Assembly (NCBI RefSeq): GCF_017161405.1
Contig: NZ_CP071051.1
Location: 62,001 to 126,000, forward strand
DNA: 64,000 nucleotides
Origin: Leucobacter sp. CX169
GTDB lineage: Bacteria > Actinomycetota > Actinomycetes > Actinomycetales > Microbacteriaceae
Direction: 5' to 3'
A program made the position numbers and the translations under genes. The notes under the pieces are model-generated. The model was not told where the DNA came from and did no database searches. It saw only the letters and a list, made by a program, of their open reading frames with translations. Of this stretch, positions 25,248-32,853 are shown piece after piece (within the stretch, counting starts at the first letter, position 1; the number at the start of each line of letters is the position of its first letter).

Positions 25248-27351
25248 GCTCTGATTCTGCCTCCTGATCGGCCGGATTGCGCGGGGCAGCGCCGCGAAGC
25301 GCCGCGCCCGGTGCCCGCGACGGCCACCAGATGCGGTCGCCGAGGAGCGCAAAGATCGCGGGCACGATCACGGTGCGCACCACCAGGGTGTCGACGATCA
25401 CCCCGAGCCCGACGATGAGGCCGAGCTGCCCGAGGGTCACGAGCGGCAGGGTGCCGAGCGCCGCGAAGACCGCAGCGAGCACGATACCCGCGCTTGTGAT
25501 GACGCCGCCGGTGCTGGCCACCGCCCGCACCATGCCGTCCCGGGTGCCGTGCAGGGCGGACTCCGCCTTCGCCCGATGCACGAGGAAGATCGTGTAGTCA
25601 ATGCCGAGGGCGACGAGGAAGAGGAACGAGAGCAGGGGGACCTGGAGATCGAGCGCGTCCTGTCCGAAGAGGACGCGGCTGAGCCAGGATCCTGCCCCGA
25701 TCGCCGCGAGTGCGCTCGCGACGTTTACGAGGAGCAGCAGGGTCGGCGCGACGAGCGAGCGCAGCAGCACGAGCAACACGATGAAGCTGACCGCGAGCAC
25801 GAGCGGGGCGATCAGGAACAGGTCCTGCGTGTTCCCGGCGCGGGAGTCGAGGTCGTCCGCGACCGCGCCCCCGACGAGGGCCTGTGCGCCCGGTACGTCG
25901 TGCACGCTCGCCCGCAGATCCTCGACGAGCGCGAGGCTCTCGGGGGTGCCTGGGCCGGGCTCGCCCGTGACCATGAGCTTGCTCAGCGTGCCGTCCGTTG
26001 ACTCGCCGAGCGGGGTCACCCGGATCACGCCGTCGACGTCCGCCGCGGCGGCGCGCACGTCGTCGATCGACTCCGTGTCGGCGATGACGATCATGGGCTG
26101 GGACTCTCCCGCGGGAAAGTGCTTGGAGAGCGTCTCGAGCCCGGCGGCCGACTCGGAGGCGACCCGGAACTTCTCGGTCTGCGTCAGCCCGATCGAGGTG
26201 CCGATGAGCCCGGTCGCCATGATGGCGAGGAGGGCAGCCCCCGCGACGAGGGAGACCACTGGGCGACGAACGACGCCACCGGCAATTGTGCCCCAGAAGC
26301 GGCGACGGGTGTGCGTCTCGCCCGGGCGGGGCACGAGCGGCCAGAAAACGCGTCGACCGCACATCGCGAGCAGCGGCGGCAACGCGAACAGCACCGCGAC
26401 GAGCGCGATGACGAGGCCGATGGCGGAGGTGATGCCGAGGCCCCGGGTGCCCGGAATCACCGCGAAGACGAGGGTGCCGAGTGCGAGCACGACGGTGACG
26501 TTGGACGCGATGATCGCCGGGGCGGTCCTCCGCCAGGCGGTCGCGAGCGCCGAGCGGTGGTCTTCATCGAGAAGGAGCTCCTCGCGGTAGCGCGAGATGA
26601 ACAGCAGCGCGTAGTTGGTGCCCGCGCCAAACACGAGCACGCTGATGATGCCGGCGTCGAACTGCAGACCGAGGGCGCTGCCGACGGTGTCGGTGACGAG
26701 GCTCGCCAGGCGGTCGGCGATGGCCACGACCGCGAGCGGGATCAGCCACAGGATGGGCGAGCGGTAGGTCACGATAAGCAGCAGTGCGACGATGAGGATC
26801 GTGACGAGCAGCAGGGTGAAGTCTGCGCCCTCGAACGACGCCGCGATGTCCGCGCCGAACGCGGAGCCGCCGGTCACCTGCGCGGTGATCCCGTCGATGG
26901 GGCTGGCCGCGAGTTCGGCGCGCACGTCCTTGACTGCATCGGCGGTGGCCGTGTTGTCCTCGCCGAGGGTGATCGAGGTCTGGATCACGGCGGCCTTGCC
27001 GTCCTCGCTCGTAAACGGCTGCGAGGCGGTGTGGCCGGTCGCGCGGTCGATCCCCGAAACCCACGCGCCGACGGCGGCGAGGTCGGCCTCGCTGAGCGTT
27101 GCCCCGTCGTCGCGGGTCGAGACGATCAGGATCGACCCCTCGTCGCTGCCCGCGAACTGTTCGCTGAGCTCGCGCACCTGCCCCGACTCGGAACCCACCG
27201 GCGACGGCAGATTGCTCGCGGGGGACTCGGCCCCGCTCAGCCCTCCGAAGAGCGCGACAATGGCGAGTACGACGACTGCCAGGGAAATCCTGGCGCCGCG
27301 CTTGGAGGTAAGACGCTCGGCAAGGGAGGCGCGCTGGCGCAGATCAGACAT
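25210..27351 (-). CDS. MMPL/RND-family transporter
   Basis: The 713-residue protein has the two-fold MMPL layout: helix 1 (about 22-40), a large outer domain, helices 2-6 (about 180-330), helix 7, a second outer domain and helices 8-12 (about 520-680). The second proton-relay motif GIDYTIFLVHRAK is intact. In the first one the usual Asp is Asn246 (GAGTNYALLFISRYREEL), followed by Tyr247. Members export lipids or other hydrophobic compounds; YdfJ, with the same gene context in B. subtilis, is of this type. It is the first gene of the operon behind a perfect palindrome. Confidence 0.9.
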   Translation of the reverse strand: MSDLRQRASLAERLTSKRGARISLAVVVLAIVALFGGLSGAESPASNLPSPVGSESGQVRELSEQFAGSDEGSILIVSTRDDGATLSEADLAAVGAWVSGIDRATGHTASQPFTSEDGKAAVIQTSITLGEDNTATADAVKDVRAELAASPIDGITAQVTGGSAFGADIAASFEGADFTLLLVTILIVALLLIVTYRSPILWLIPLAVVAIADRLASLVTDTVGSALGLQFDAGIISVLVFGAGTNYALLFISRYREELLLDEDHRSALATAWRRTAPAIIASNVTVVLALGTLVFAVIPGTRGLGITSAIGLVIALVAVLFALPPLLAMCGRRVFWPLVPRPGETHTRRRFWGTIAGGVVRRPVVSLVAGAALLAIMATGLIGTSIGLTQTEKFRVASESAAGLETLSKHFPAGESQPMIVIADTESIDDVRAAAADVDGVIRVTPLGESTDGTLSKLMVTGEPGPGTPESLALVEDLRASVHDVPGAQALVGGAVADDLDSRAGNTQDLFLIAPLVLAVSFIVLLVLLRSLVAPTLLLLVNVASALAAIGAGSWLSRVLFGQDALDLQVPLLSFLFLVALGIDYTIFLVHRAKAESALHGTRDGMVRAVASTGGVITSAGIVLAAVFAALGTLPLVTLGQLGLIVGLGVIVDTLVVRTVIVPAIFALLGDRIWWPSRAPGAALRGAAPRNPADQEAESEHGQQPREAALTR

Positions 27352-27406
27352 GACCCCAGTCCAGCAGCGCGGTGCGGCAGAAACATCGTGCGCCCGGTTG
27401 AGATCG

Positions 27407-27428
27407 CCCTCAACCTTTTGGTTGAGGG
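27407..27428. promoter_or_regulatory. Palindrome CCCTCAACC-TTTT-GGTTGAGGG upstream of MMPL operon
   Basis: CCCTCAACC and GGTTGAGGG are perfect 9-base arms around TTTT, about 56-77 bases upstream of the MMPL start. A further direct half-site CGGTTGAG lies at 27395-27402. The arrangement suggests an operator for a dimeric regulator, most likely the NarL-type regulator encoded in the operon. It is also close to the stop of the upstream gene (27445) and could double as that gene's terminator. Confidence 0.6.
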
Positions 27429-27444
27429 GTGATCGTTCGTGCAG

Positions 27445-28116
27445 TTAGCCGCGCACGCCGACCGTCAGCGCGGCGAGCGGCTGCGGCGCCTCCTGCCCGG
27501 GCCAGTGCCCACTCAGGTGCCCCTGCGCGCCGCCCGAGAGGGCCGTCGCGAGCGCGCGCCCGCCGACCTTGCGGGTAACGATCAGGCGGGCGAGCCCGGT
27601 GTCGACCACGGCTGCGCCGTCGACGTCGCTCGCATCGATCACCGAGGCGGCGAAGAACTCGGGTACGGCCTGCTCGGCGATGCCGGATCCCTGCACCAGC
27701 GTCTTCCGAGGGCGCTCCACCAGGCCCTGGGGGCCATTCACAAACTCGGGCACGTTGGTGTCGGCCTGCGCGATGACGCGGGCGAGCTCGGTGCGGTAGA
27801 CGGGGTCGCCGATCGCGTTGTAGATCCAGCGCGGACCGAGCACCGAGTGTTCCATCGTCGTTATGAAGAACTCCTCGCCGTCGGCCAGCGGCGCGGCACG
27901 ATAGCTCAGCGGAACCTGCCAGGTGGCGGCGTCGGCGCCGGGGGTGCGCACGAGCAAGACCTCGACGCCCACCTCGCCCTCGGGGTCGTCGAAGCGGTAC
28001 GAGCCGACGATCGTAGCGGCCTCGTGGTCGCCCGAGAACCACGGCTGCGTCGGCAGCCAGGTGGTGACGAGCTCGATCTTGGTGGGCGTGATAGTTGCGT
28101 CTTCGATGCGTGCCAT
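27445..28116 (-). CDS. Maltokinase N-terminal cap-like protein (CG0192-related)
   Basis: The ATG at 28116 (MARIEDATITPTKIELV) gives 223 residues. The start region, the WLPTQPW, SYRFDDPEGEVGVE and the PLSYRAAPL / EHSVLGPRWIYNAIGDPVY blocks match actinobacterial proteins with the N-terminal cap domain of maltokinase but without the kinase domain. The function of these stand-alone proteins is not established; a role linked to glycogen or trehalose metabolism is only a family-based guess. The frame is open upstream to 28254 without motif support. Stop is TAA at 27445-27447. Confidence 0.8.
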   Translation of the reverse strand: MARIEDATITPTKIELVTTWLPTQPWFSGDHEAATIVGSYRFDDPEGEVGVEVLLVRTPGADAATWQVPLSYRAAPLADGEEFFITTMEHSVLGPRWIYNAIGDPVYRTELARVIAQADTNVPEFVNGPQGLVERPRKTLVQGSGIAEQAVPEFFAASVIDASDVDGAAVVDTGLARLIVTRKVGGRALATALSGGAQGHLSGHWPGQEAPQPLAALTVGVRG

Positions 28117-28315
28117 GGTCAGAGAATACGCCCTCGGCCGGCCCGACATGCAGGCCGGTGAAAAGTCTCGGATTGGTCGCGATTGCCCCGACCGGGCATG
28201 CGGGCTGGGCTGCCGCCGGTACGCTCGAAGGGAGACGTTTCCCCGCTCGGGCACCGCGGCAAGGTGCCAGGGTGTACCCAGCAGCGGAGGGAAAGCGCGA
28301 AGATGCCACGCTTAC

Positions 28316-28330
28316 CAGACAGGGTCTGTC
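28316..28330. promoter_or_regulatory. Operator-like site 1, CAGACAG-GG-TCTGTC
   Basis: CAGACAGGGTCTGTC contains perfect CAGAC/GTCTG arms. It matches site 2, at 28381, at 12 of 15 positions, with 65 bases (about six helical turns) between them. Confidence 0.45.
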
Positions 28331-28380
28331 GCGAGTGCGATGGTCATGAGGTGAGCGTGGCGTTTTTTCGCGGTGAGCTA

Positions 28381-28395
28381 CAGACAGTATCTGTT
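28381..28395. promoter_or_regulatory. Operator-like site 2, CAGACAG-TA-TCTGTT
   Basis: CAGACAGTATCTGTT, with the base before it, has perfect ACAGA/TCTGT arms. It lies about 115 bases upstream of the first binding-protein start and is the second copy of the site at 28316. Confidence 0.45.
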
Positions 28396-28509
28396 GATGA
28401 CCAGAGAGCCTGCCGCTTTCCGAGACGACTCGCCCCAGTACACTCAGGATCAATCGACCGGTCCGGGGGCGCCGAGCGCGCGCCCGCTCAGGAATCGAGA
28501 AAGGCATCA

Positions 28510-29400
28510 ATGAAGACACGCACCATGCTCCCCGCACTCCTCGTGCTCGCGGCCCTCGGACTGACCGGCTGCGTCAACAACGCGGCGAACGAAGCCGGCA
28601 CCCCGAACATTGCGGAGGGCCCCACGGTCGAGGTCGACACCGCGGCTGAGGCGCTGCTGCCCGCCGATATCCGAGATCGCGGCGTGCTGGTGCTGGGCGT
28701 CAACCCGTCTTACTCGCCCAATGAGTTCAAGGACGCCGAGGGCAACCCCACCGGTTGGACGATTCAGCTCACCGACGCGGTGGCCGCCAAGTTGGGCCTC
28801 GAGTCCGAGTGGCGCCAGGCGAAGTTCGACAGCCTGATCCCGAGCATCACCGGCGGCAAGATGGACGTCGGCGCGAGCTCCTTCACCGACAACGCCGAGC
28901 GCCAGCAGGTCGTCGACTTCGTCAACTACTACACCGCCGGCGTGCAGTGGGCTGCCCCCGCGGGCAAGACCGTTGACCCCGACAACGCGTGTGGGCTGAA
29001 GGTCGCCGTGCAGTCGGGCACCTTCGAGCACACGGACGAGGTGCCCGCGAAGAGCGAGGCGTGCGTGGCGAGCGGCAAGGACGCGATCCAGATCCTGCCC
29101 TTCGATAGCCAGGAGGACGCGAGCAACGCGGTCGCGCTCGGCAAGGCCGACGCGCTCTCGGCCGACTCGCCCGTGACGCTCTACGCCATTAAGAAGATGG
29201 ACGGCAAGCTCGTCGCCGCGGGCGGCACCTTCGACGAGGCGCCGTACGGTTTTGCGATTGCGAAGGGCAGCGACCTCGTCCCCGCAATCCAGGCCGCCGT
29301 GCAGTCGTTGATTGACGACGGCACGTACCTGGATATCCTCACGGAGTGGGGAGTCGAGGGCGGCGCGCTTGAAACCGCAACCCTCAACGCCGGCCAGTAA
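28510..29400 (+). CDS. Polar amino-acid ABC transporter binding lipoprotein (copy 1)
   Basis: The ATG at 28510 follows GAAAGG. The 296-residue protein has a lipoprotein signal peptide with lipobox LTGC (Cys21) and a family 3 periplasmic-type binding domain: RGVLVLGVNPSYSPNEFKDAEGNPTGWTIQLTDAVAAKLG, then SLIPSITGGKMDVGASSFTDNAERQQVVDFVNYYTAG. This is the polar amino-acid (His/Gln/Glu/Arg) class. It is tethered to the outer face of the membrane. The usual ligand-binding Asp in the GxDxxF/Y strand is Asn here (LGVNPSYSP), whereas copy 2 has GTDAEYPP, so the two copies may bind different ligands. Confidence 0.9.
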   Translation: MKTRTMLPALLVLAALGLTGCVNNAANEAGTPNIAEGPTVEVDTAAEALLPADIRDRGVLVLGVNPSYSPNEFKDAEGNPTGWTIQLTDAVAAKLGLESEWRQAKFDSLIPSITGGKMDVGASSFTDNAERQQVVDFVNYYTAGVQWAAPAGKTVDPDNACGLKVAVQSGTFEHTDEVPAKSEACVASGKDAIQILPFDSQEDASNAVALGKADALSADSPVTLYAIKKMDGKLVAAGGTFDEAPYGFAIAKGSDLVPAIQAAVQSLIDDGTYLDILTEWGVEGGALETATLNAGQ

Positions 29401-29465
29401 CTTTCAGTCTCGCGGCGGCCAACCCGGTCTCCGCAACATGCCCCACTAGAGAGAAGGATGAATCG

Positions 29466-30359
29466 ATGAAGATTCGCTACGTGCTCCCCGCCCTGGCCGC
29501 AGTCGCGGCGCTCGCCCTGACCGGCTGTGTCAACAACACCGAGGGCTCCACCACGGACACGGGGACTGACAACAGCTCCTCGATCAAGCCCGACGAGGCC
29601 GCGGTCGCCCTGCTGCCCTCGGATATCAAGGACTCCGGCAAGCTCGTCATCGGAACCGACGCCGAGTACCCGCCGAACGAGTTCAAGGACAAGGACGGCA
29701 ACCCGGTCGGCTGGGGCGTCAACCTCGCCAACGCGGTCTCCGCCAAGCTCGGCCTCGAGCCCGACTGGCGCATCATGGGCTTCGACAGCATCATCCCGAG
29801 CATCACGGGCGACAAGGTCGGCATGGGCTCGTCGTCGTTCACCGACACGATCGAGCGCCAGAAGTCGGTCGACTTCGTCAACTTCTACACCGCTGGTGTG
29901 CTGTGGGCGGCCCCGATCGGCAAGACGGTTGACCCCGAGAACGCGTGTGGCCTGAAGGTTGCCGTGCAGGCGGGCACCTACCAGCACACCGACGAGGTTC
30001 CCGCGAAGAGCGAAACGTGCGTCGCCGATGGCCAGCCGGCAATCGAGATCCTGCCCTTCGACGGCCAGGCAGAGGCAACGAACGCCGTCGTGCTGGGTAA
30101 GGCGGACGCCTTCTCGGCTGACTCGCCCGTCACGCTCGCGGCGATCGCGCAGCTGAAGGACAAGATCGAGGCCTCAGGCGAGGCCTTCGACGTCGCGCCG
30201 TACGGCTTCGCAACCAAGAAGGACAGCGACATGACCAAGGCCGTGCAGGCCGCGCTGCAGTCCCTCATGGACGACGGCACCTACCTCACGATCCTGGAGG
30301 ACGCGGGCGTCGAGGCTGGCGCGATTGAAGAAGCGACCATTAATGCGGGGAAATTTTAA
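29466..30359 (+). CDS. Polar amino-acid ABC transporter binding lipoprotein (copy 2)
   Basis: This 297-residue paralogue of the preceding gene starts at ATG 29466 behind AGAAGG. Its lipobox is again LTGC, and the binding domain begins SGKLVIGTDAEYPPNEFKDKDGNPVGWGVNLANAVSAKLG. Blocks such as AGKTVDP/IGKTVDP...NACGLKVAVQ and TDEVPAKSE are nearly the same in both copies, which shows a tandem duplication. The permease gene follows after four bases, so both binding proteins probably serve one translocator. Confidence 0.92.
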   Translation: MKIRYVLPALAAVAALALTGCVNNTEGSTTDTGTDNSSSIKPDEAAVALLPSDIKDSGKLVIGTDAEYPPNEFKDKDGNPVGWGVNLANAVSAKLGLEPDWRIMGFDSIIPSITGDKVGMGSSSFTDTIERQKSVDFVNFYTAGVLWAAPIGKTVDPENACGLKVAVQAGTYQHTDEVPAKSETCVADGQPAIEILPFDGQAEATNAVVLGKADAFSADSPVTLAAIAQLKDKIEASGEAFDVAPYGFATKKDSDMTKAVQAALQSLMDDGTYLTILEDAGVEAGAIEEATINAGKF

Positions 30360-30362
30360 CCA

Positions 30363-31385
30363 ATGAGTGAAACGAAGCACGGGGCTGCGGCGGGAGAGCC
30401 GCCGCAGTCCCTGCCGTTCTATGAATCTGAGCCGATCGTCGCGATCAAGCTCAAGCACCCGGGCCGGATCGTGTTCGCCACGATCCTGGTCCTCCTCGCC
30501 GGCATCTTCATCTTCGACGCCGCGTTCAACCGCCCGGCGTTCGAGTGGGCCGAGGTGGGCAAGTACCTCTTCGATACGCGCGTCACCCAGGCCGCCGGCT
30601 ACACGCTGCAGCTCACGATCTACTCGATGATCATCGCCATCGTGATGGGCATCGCCCTCGCGGTCATGCGACTCTCGCCGAACCCCATCGTGAAGTCCAT
30701 CGCCTGGGTCTACCTCTGGATTTTCCGTGGCACCCCGGTGTACGTGCAGCTCGTGTTCTGGGGCCTGCTCTCGGTGATCTACCCGACCATCGGTCTCGGC
30801 ATCCCGTTCATGGAGCCCTGGGTCGCGGTCGAGACCGACCTTCTGCTCAACACGTTCGCGCTCGCCGTGATCGGTCTCGCGCTCAACGAGGCGGCCTATA
30901 TGGCCGAGATCGTCCGCGCGGGCCTGCTCTCGGTCGACAAGGGCCAGGACGAGGCGGCCACCGCGCTCGGCCTGGGCTGGTGGCACACGATGACGCGAGT
31001 GGTGCTGCCCCAGGCCATGCGCGTGATCATTCCGCCGACGGGCAACGAGGTCATCTCGATGCTGAAGACCACCTCGCTGGTCACGGCGATCCCGTTCACC
31101 CTCGAGCTCTACACGCGAACCCGCGATATCGCCGCGGTGACGTACAAGCCGGTGCCCATGCTGATCGTGGCATCCATCTGGTACCTGTTCGTCACCTCGA
31201 TCCTGATGGTGGGCCAGTACTACCTCGAGAAGCACTTTGCGCGAGGGGTGGCTCAGCGTCCCGACGTCATGAAGCCCACTACCGAAACGCAGACTCTCGG
31301 GGTGCCGTCGGCGACGGAGATCGCGAAGGCGAAGGCCGACCGGCCAAAGCCCGTGGCAGATCATGGAGAAGGTGACGCACGATGA
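30363..31385 (+). CDS. Polar amino-acid ABC transporter permease (HisM/GlnP type)
   Basis: The 340-residue protein has five to six membrane helices (about 35-55, 80-105, 115-140, 160-185, 262-282) and the EAA loop [22 protein letters not shown] that contacts the ATPase. [23 protein letters not shown] and [10 protein letters not shown] are signatures of the His/Glu/Gln/Arg permease family. It has long, charged N- and C-terminal cytoplasmic tails (Pro/Lys/Ala-rich at the end). Only one permease is present, so it probably works as a homodimer. The stop overlaps the ATPase start (ATGA). Confidence 0.93.
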   Translation: MSETKHGAAAGEPPQSLPFYESEPIVAIKLKHPGRIVFATILVLLAGIFIFDAAFNRPAFEWAEVGKYLFDTRVTQAAGYTLQLTIYSMIIAIVMGIALAVMRLSPNPIVKSIAWVYLWIFRGTPVYVQLVFWGLLSVIYPTIGLGIPFMEPWVAVETDLLLNTFALAVIGLALNEAAYMAEIVRAGLLSVDKGQDEAATALGLGWWHTMTRVVLPQAMRVIIPPTGNEVISMLKTTSLVTAIPFTLELYTRTRDIAAVTYKPVPMLIVASIWYLFVTSILMVGQYYLEKHFARGVAQRPDVMKPTTETQTLGVPSATEIAKAKADRPKPVADHGEGDAR

Positions 31386-32155
31386 CCGATAGCAATGTGC
31401 CCATGGTCAAGGCCGAGGGTGTCTCGAAGGCTTTCGGGTCGAACCTCGTGCTCCGCTCTATCTCACTCGAGGTGGCGCGCGGCGAAGTGCTCTGCTTGGT
31501 GGGGCCCTCGGGCTCGGGCAAGTCGACCTTCCTGCGCTGCATCAACCACCTCGAGACGGTCGATTCCGGCCGACTGTCGGTCGACGGTGAAATCGTGGGC
31601 TACCGCCAGTCAGGCGACAAGCTCTACGAACTCCACCCGCGGGAAGCGTCGCGTCAGCGCCGCGACATCGGAATGGTGTTCCAGCGCTTCAACCTGTTCC
31701 CGCACATGACCGCGCTCGGCAACGTCATGGCTGCGCCGATGCTGCTGAAGAAGGGCAGCAAGACGCAGCTCAAGGCGCGCGCCATGGAACTGCTCGCACG
31801 GGTCGGCCTGGCCGACAAGTGGGATCACTACCCCGCGCACCTCTCGGGCGGTCAGCAGCAACGCGTCGCCATCGCACGCGCGCTTGCCATGGATCCGAAG
31901 CTCATGTTGTTTGATGAGCCGACGAGCGCGCTCGACCCCGAGCTGGTGGGAGAGGTGCTCGACGTCATGAAGGGCCTCGCCCAGAGCGGCATGACCATGA
32001 TCGTCGTGACGCACGAGATGGGCTTCGCCCGCGAGGTCGCCGACAAGCTCGTCTTCATGGATGGCGGCGTCGTCGTCGAAGAGGGTGACCCGCGCGAGGT
32101 GCTCTCGAACCCGCAGCGCGAGCGCACAAAGGCCTTCCTGTCGAAGGTGCTCTAG
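31382..32155 (+). CDS. Polar amino-acid ABC transporter ATPase (GlnQ type)
   Basis: The 257-residue ATPase has Walker [10 protein letters not shown] (41-49), Q-loop [10 protein letters not shown] (99-108), signature LSGGQQQ (154-160), Walker [15 protein letters not shown] (174 onward) and switch His in VVTHEMGFA. The [11 protein letters not shown] and [12 protein letters not shown] blocks are diagnostic of the GlnQ/HisP group. It powers import by the permease with the two lipoproteins. A hairpin terminator follows directly. Confidence 0.95.
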   Translation: MTDSNVPMVKAEGVSKAFGSNLVLRSISLEVARGEVLCLVGPSGSGKSTFLRCINHLETVDSGRLSVDGEIVGYRQSGDKLYELHPREASRQRRDIGMVFQRFNLFPHMTALGNVMAAPMLLKKGSKTQLKARAMELLARVGLADKWDHYPAHLSGGQQQRVAIARALAMDPKLMLFDEPTSALDPELVGEVLDVMKGLAQSGMTMIVVTHEMGFAREVADKLVFMDGGVVVEEGDPREVLSNPQRERTKAFLSKVL

Positions 32156-32162
32156 CGCACAC

Positions 32163-32218
32163 ACGATACGGGCCCCGCGGCGACTCCTGAACGGAGTTCG
32201 GCGCGGGGCCCGTGTCGT
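32163..32218. terminator. Hairpin terminator after the ABC operon
   Basis: ACGATACGGGCCCCGCG (32163-32179) pairs with CGCGGGGCCCGTGTCGT (32202-32218), all matched apart from one G-U. The loop contains a small inner stem ACTCC/GGAGT. It ends two convergent units. A GCAGGATCC site follows at 32223-32231. Confidence 0.8.
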
Positions 32219-32237
32219 TTCGGCAGGATCCCGTCGG

Positions 32238-32630
32238 CTAGGTGCCGAGGTCGTTCTTGATTTTGCTGGTGGAGATGCCCTCGGTGCGATCGAGGTAGAC
32301 GAGCTCGCAGTGGGGGCGCAGCAGCTCGAACCGCGGGTCGCCCTCCCAGTCGCCGCCCATGACCACGGTGTCGATCTCGTAGCGCTGGACGTCGCCGATC
32401 TTCTGGTCCCACTCGTTCTCGGGGATCACCAGGTCCACGTAGCGCACGGCCTCGAGCATCGCCTTGCGTGTCTCGAAGTCGTGGTAGGTCTTCTTGCCCT
32501 TGCCCGCGTTGAACTCCTCGGTCGAGAGCGCGACGACGAGGTAGTCGCCGAGCGACCGGGCGCGGCGGAGCAGTCGAATGTGACCCCAGTGCAGCAGGTC
32601 GAAGGTTCCGTACGTAAGAACGCGCTTCAT
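32238..32630 (-). CDS. Glycerol-3-phosphate cytidylyltransferase (TagD-like)
   Basis: The ATG at 32630 follows GGAG on the minus strand and gives 130 residues. It has the nucleotidyltransferase motif HWGH (14-17) after TYGTFDLL, Arg-rich RLLRRARSLGDYLVVALST, and the C-terminal RTEGISTSKI, which are the hallmarks of TagD/GCT. It makes CDP-glycerol from CTP and glycerol-3-phosphate, for teichoic acid or other glycerol-phosphate wall polymers. No other teichoic-acid gene is adjacent. Confidence 0.92.
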   Translation of the reverse strand: MKRVLTYGTFDLLHWGHIRLLRRARSLGDYLVVALSTEEFNAGKGKKTYHDFETRKAMLEAVRYVDLVIPENEWDQKIGDVQRYEIDTVVMGGDWEGDPRFELLRPHCELVYLDRTEGISTSKIKNDLGT

Positions 32631-32853
32631 GCTCGACTCCAGATTCCTCAGGCGGCACCGGCTCGATGCACGATTGGAATGGTAGTACACCGGGCCTGAA
32701 GCGCTCTTGTGTACCGCGTCCAGAACGCCATAGCATCGCAGTAAACCGACACGGTACTGAGGAGCGAGGGTGCAACCTGGGGCTGGTAGTGACGCCGAGC
32801 CCGGCAACGGCCGTGAGCCTTAGCCGAGCGAGATCCGTTGGATTTCGACGTGC

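Larger units (their letters stand above)
28117..28509. other. 393-base divergent intergenic region
   Basis: This separates the maltokinase-cap-like gene from the amino-acid ABC operon. I looked for riboswitch cores and found none that I could defend. It holds an imperfect CCGGCC/GGCCGG pair (28138-28158) and the two related CAGACAG sites described separately. Plus-strand promoter elements should lie between about 28330 and 28470, where the sequence is more AT-rich. Confidence 0.5.

Noticed and set aside
28117-28509. Possible riboswitch upstream of the amino-acid ABC operon
   Set aside because: Checked for glycine, cobalamin, SAM and ykkC-like cores; no consistent set of conserved bases and stems was found.
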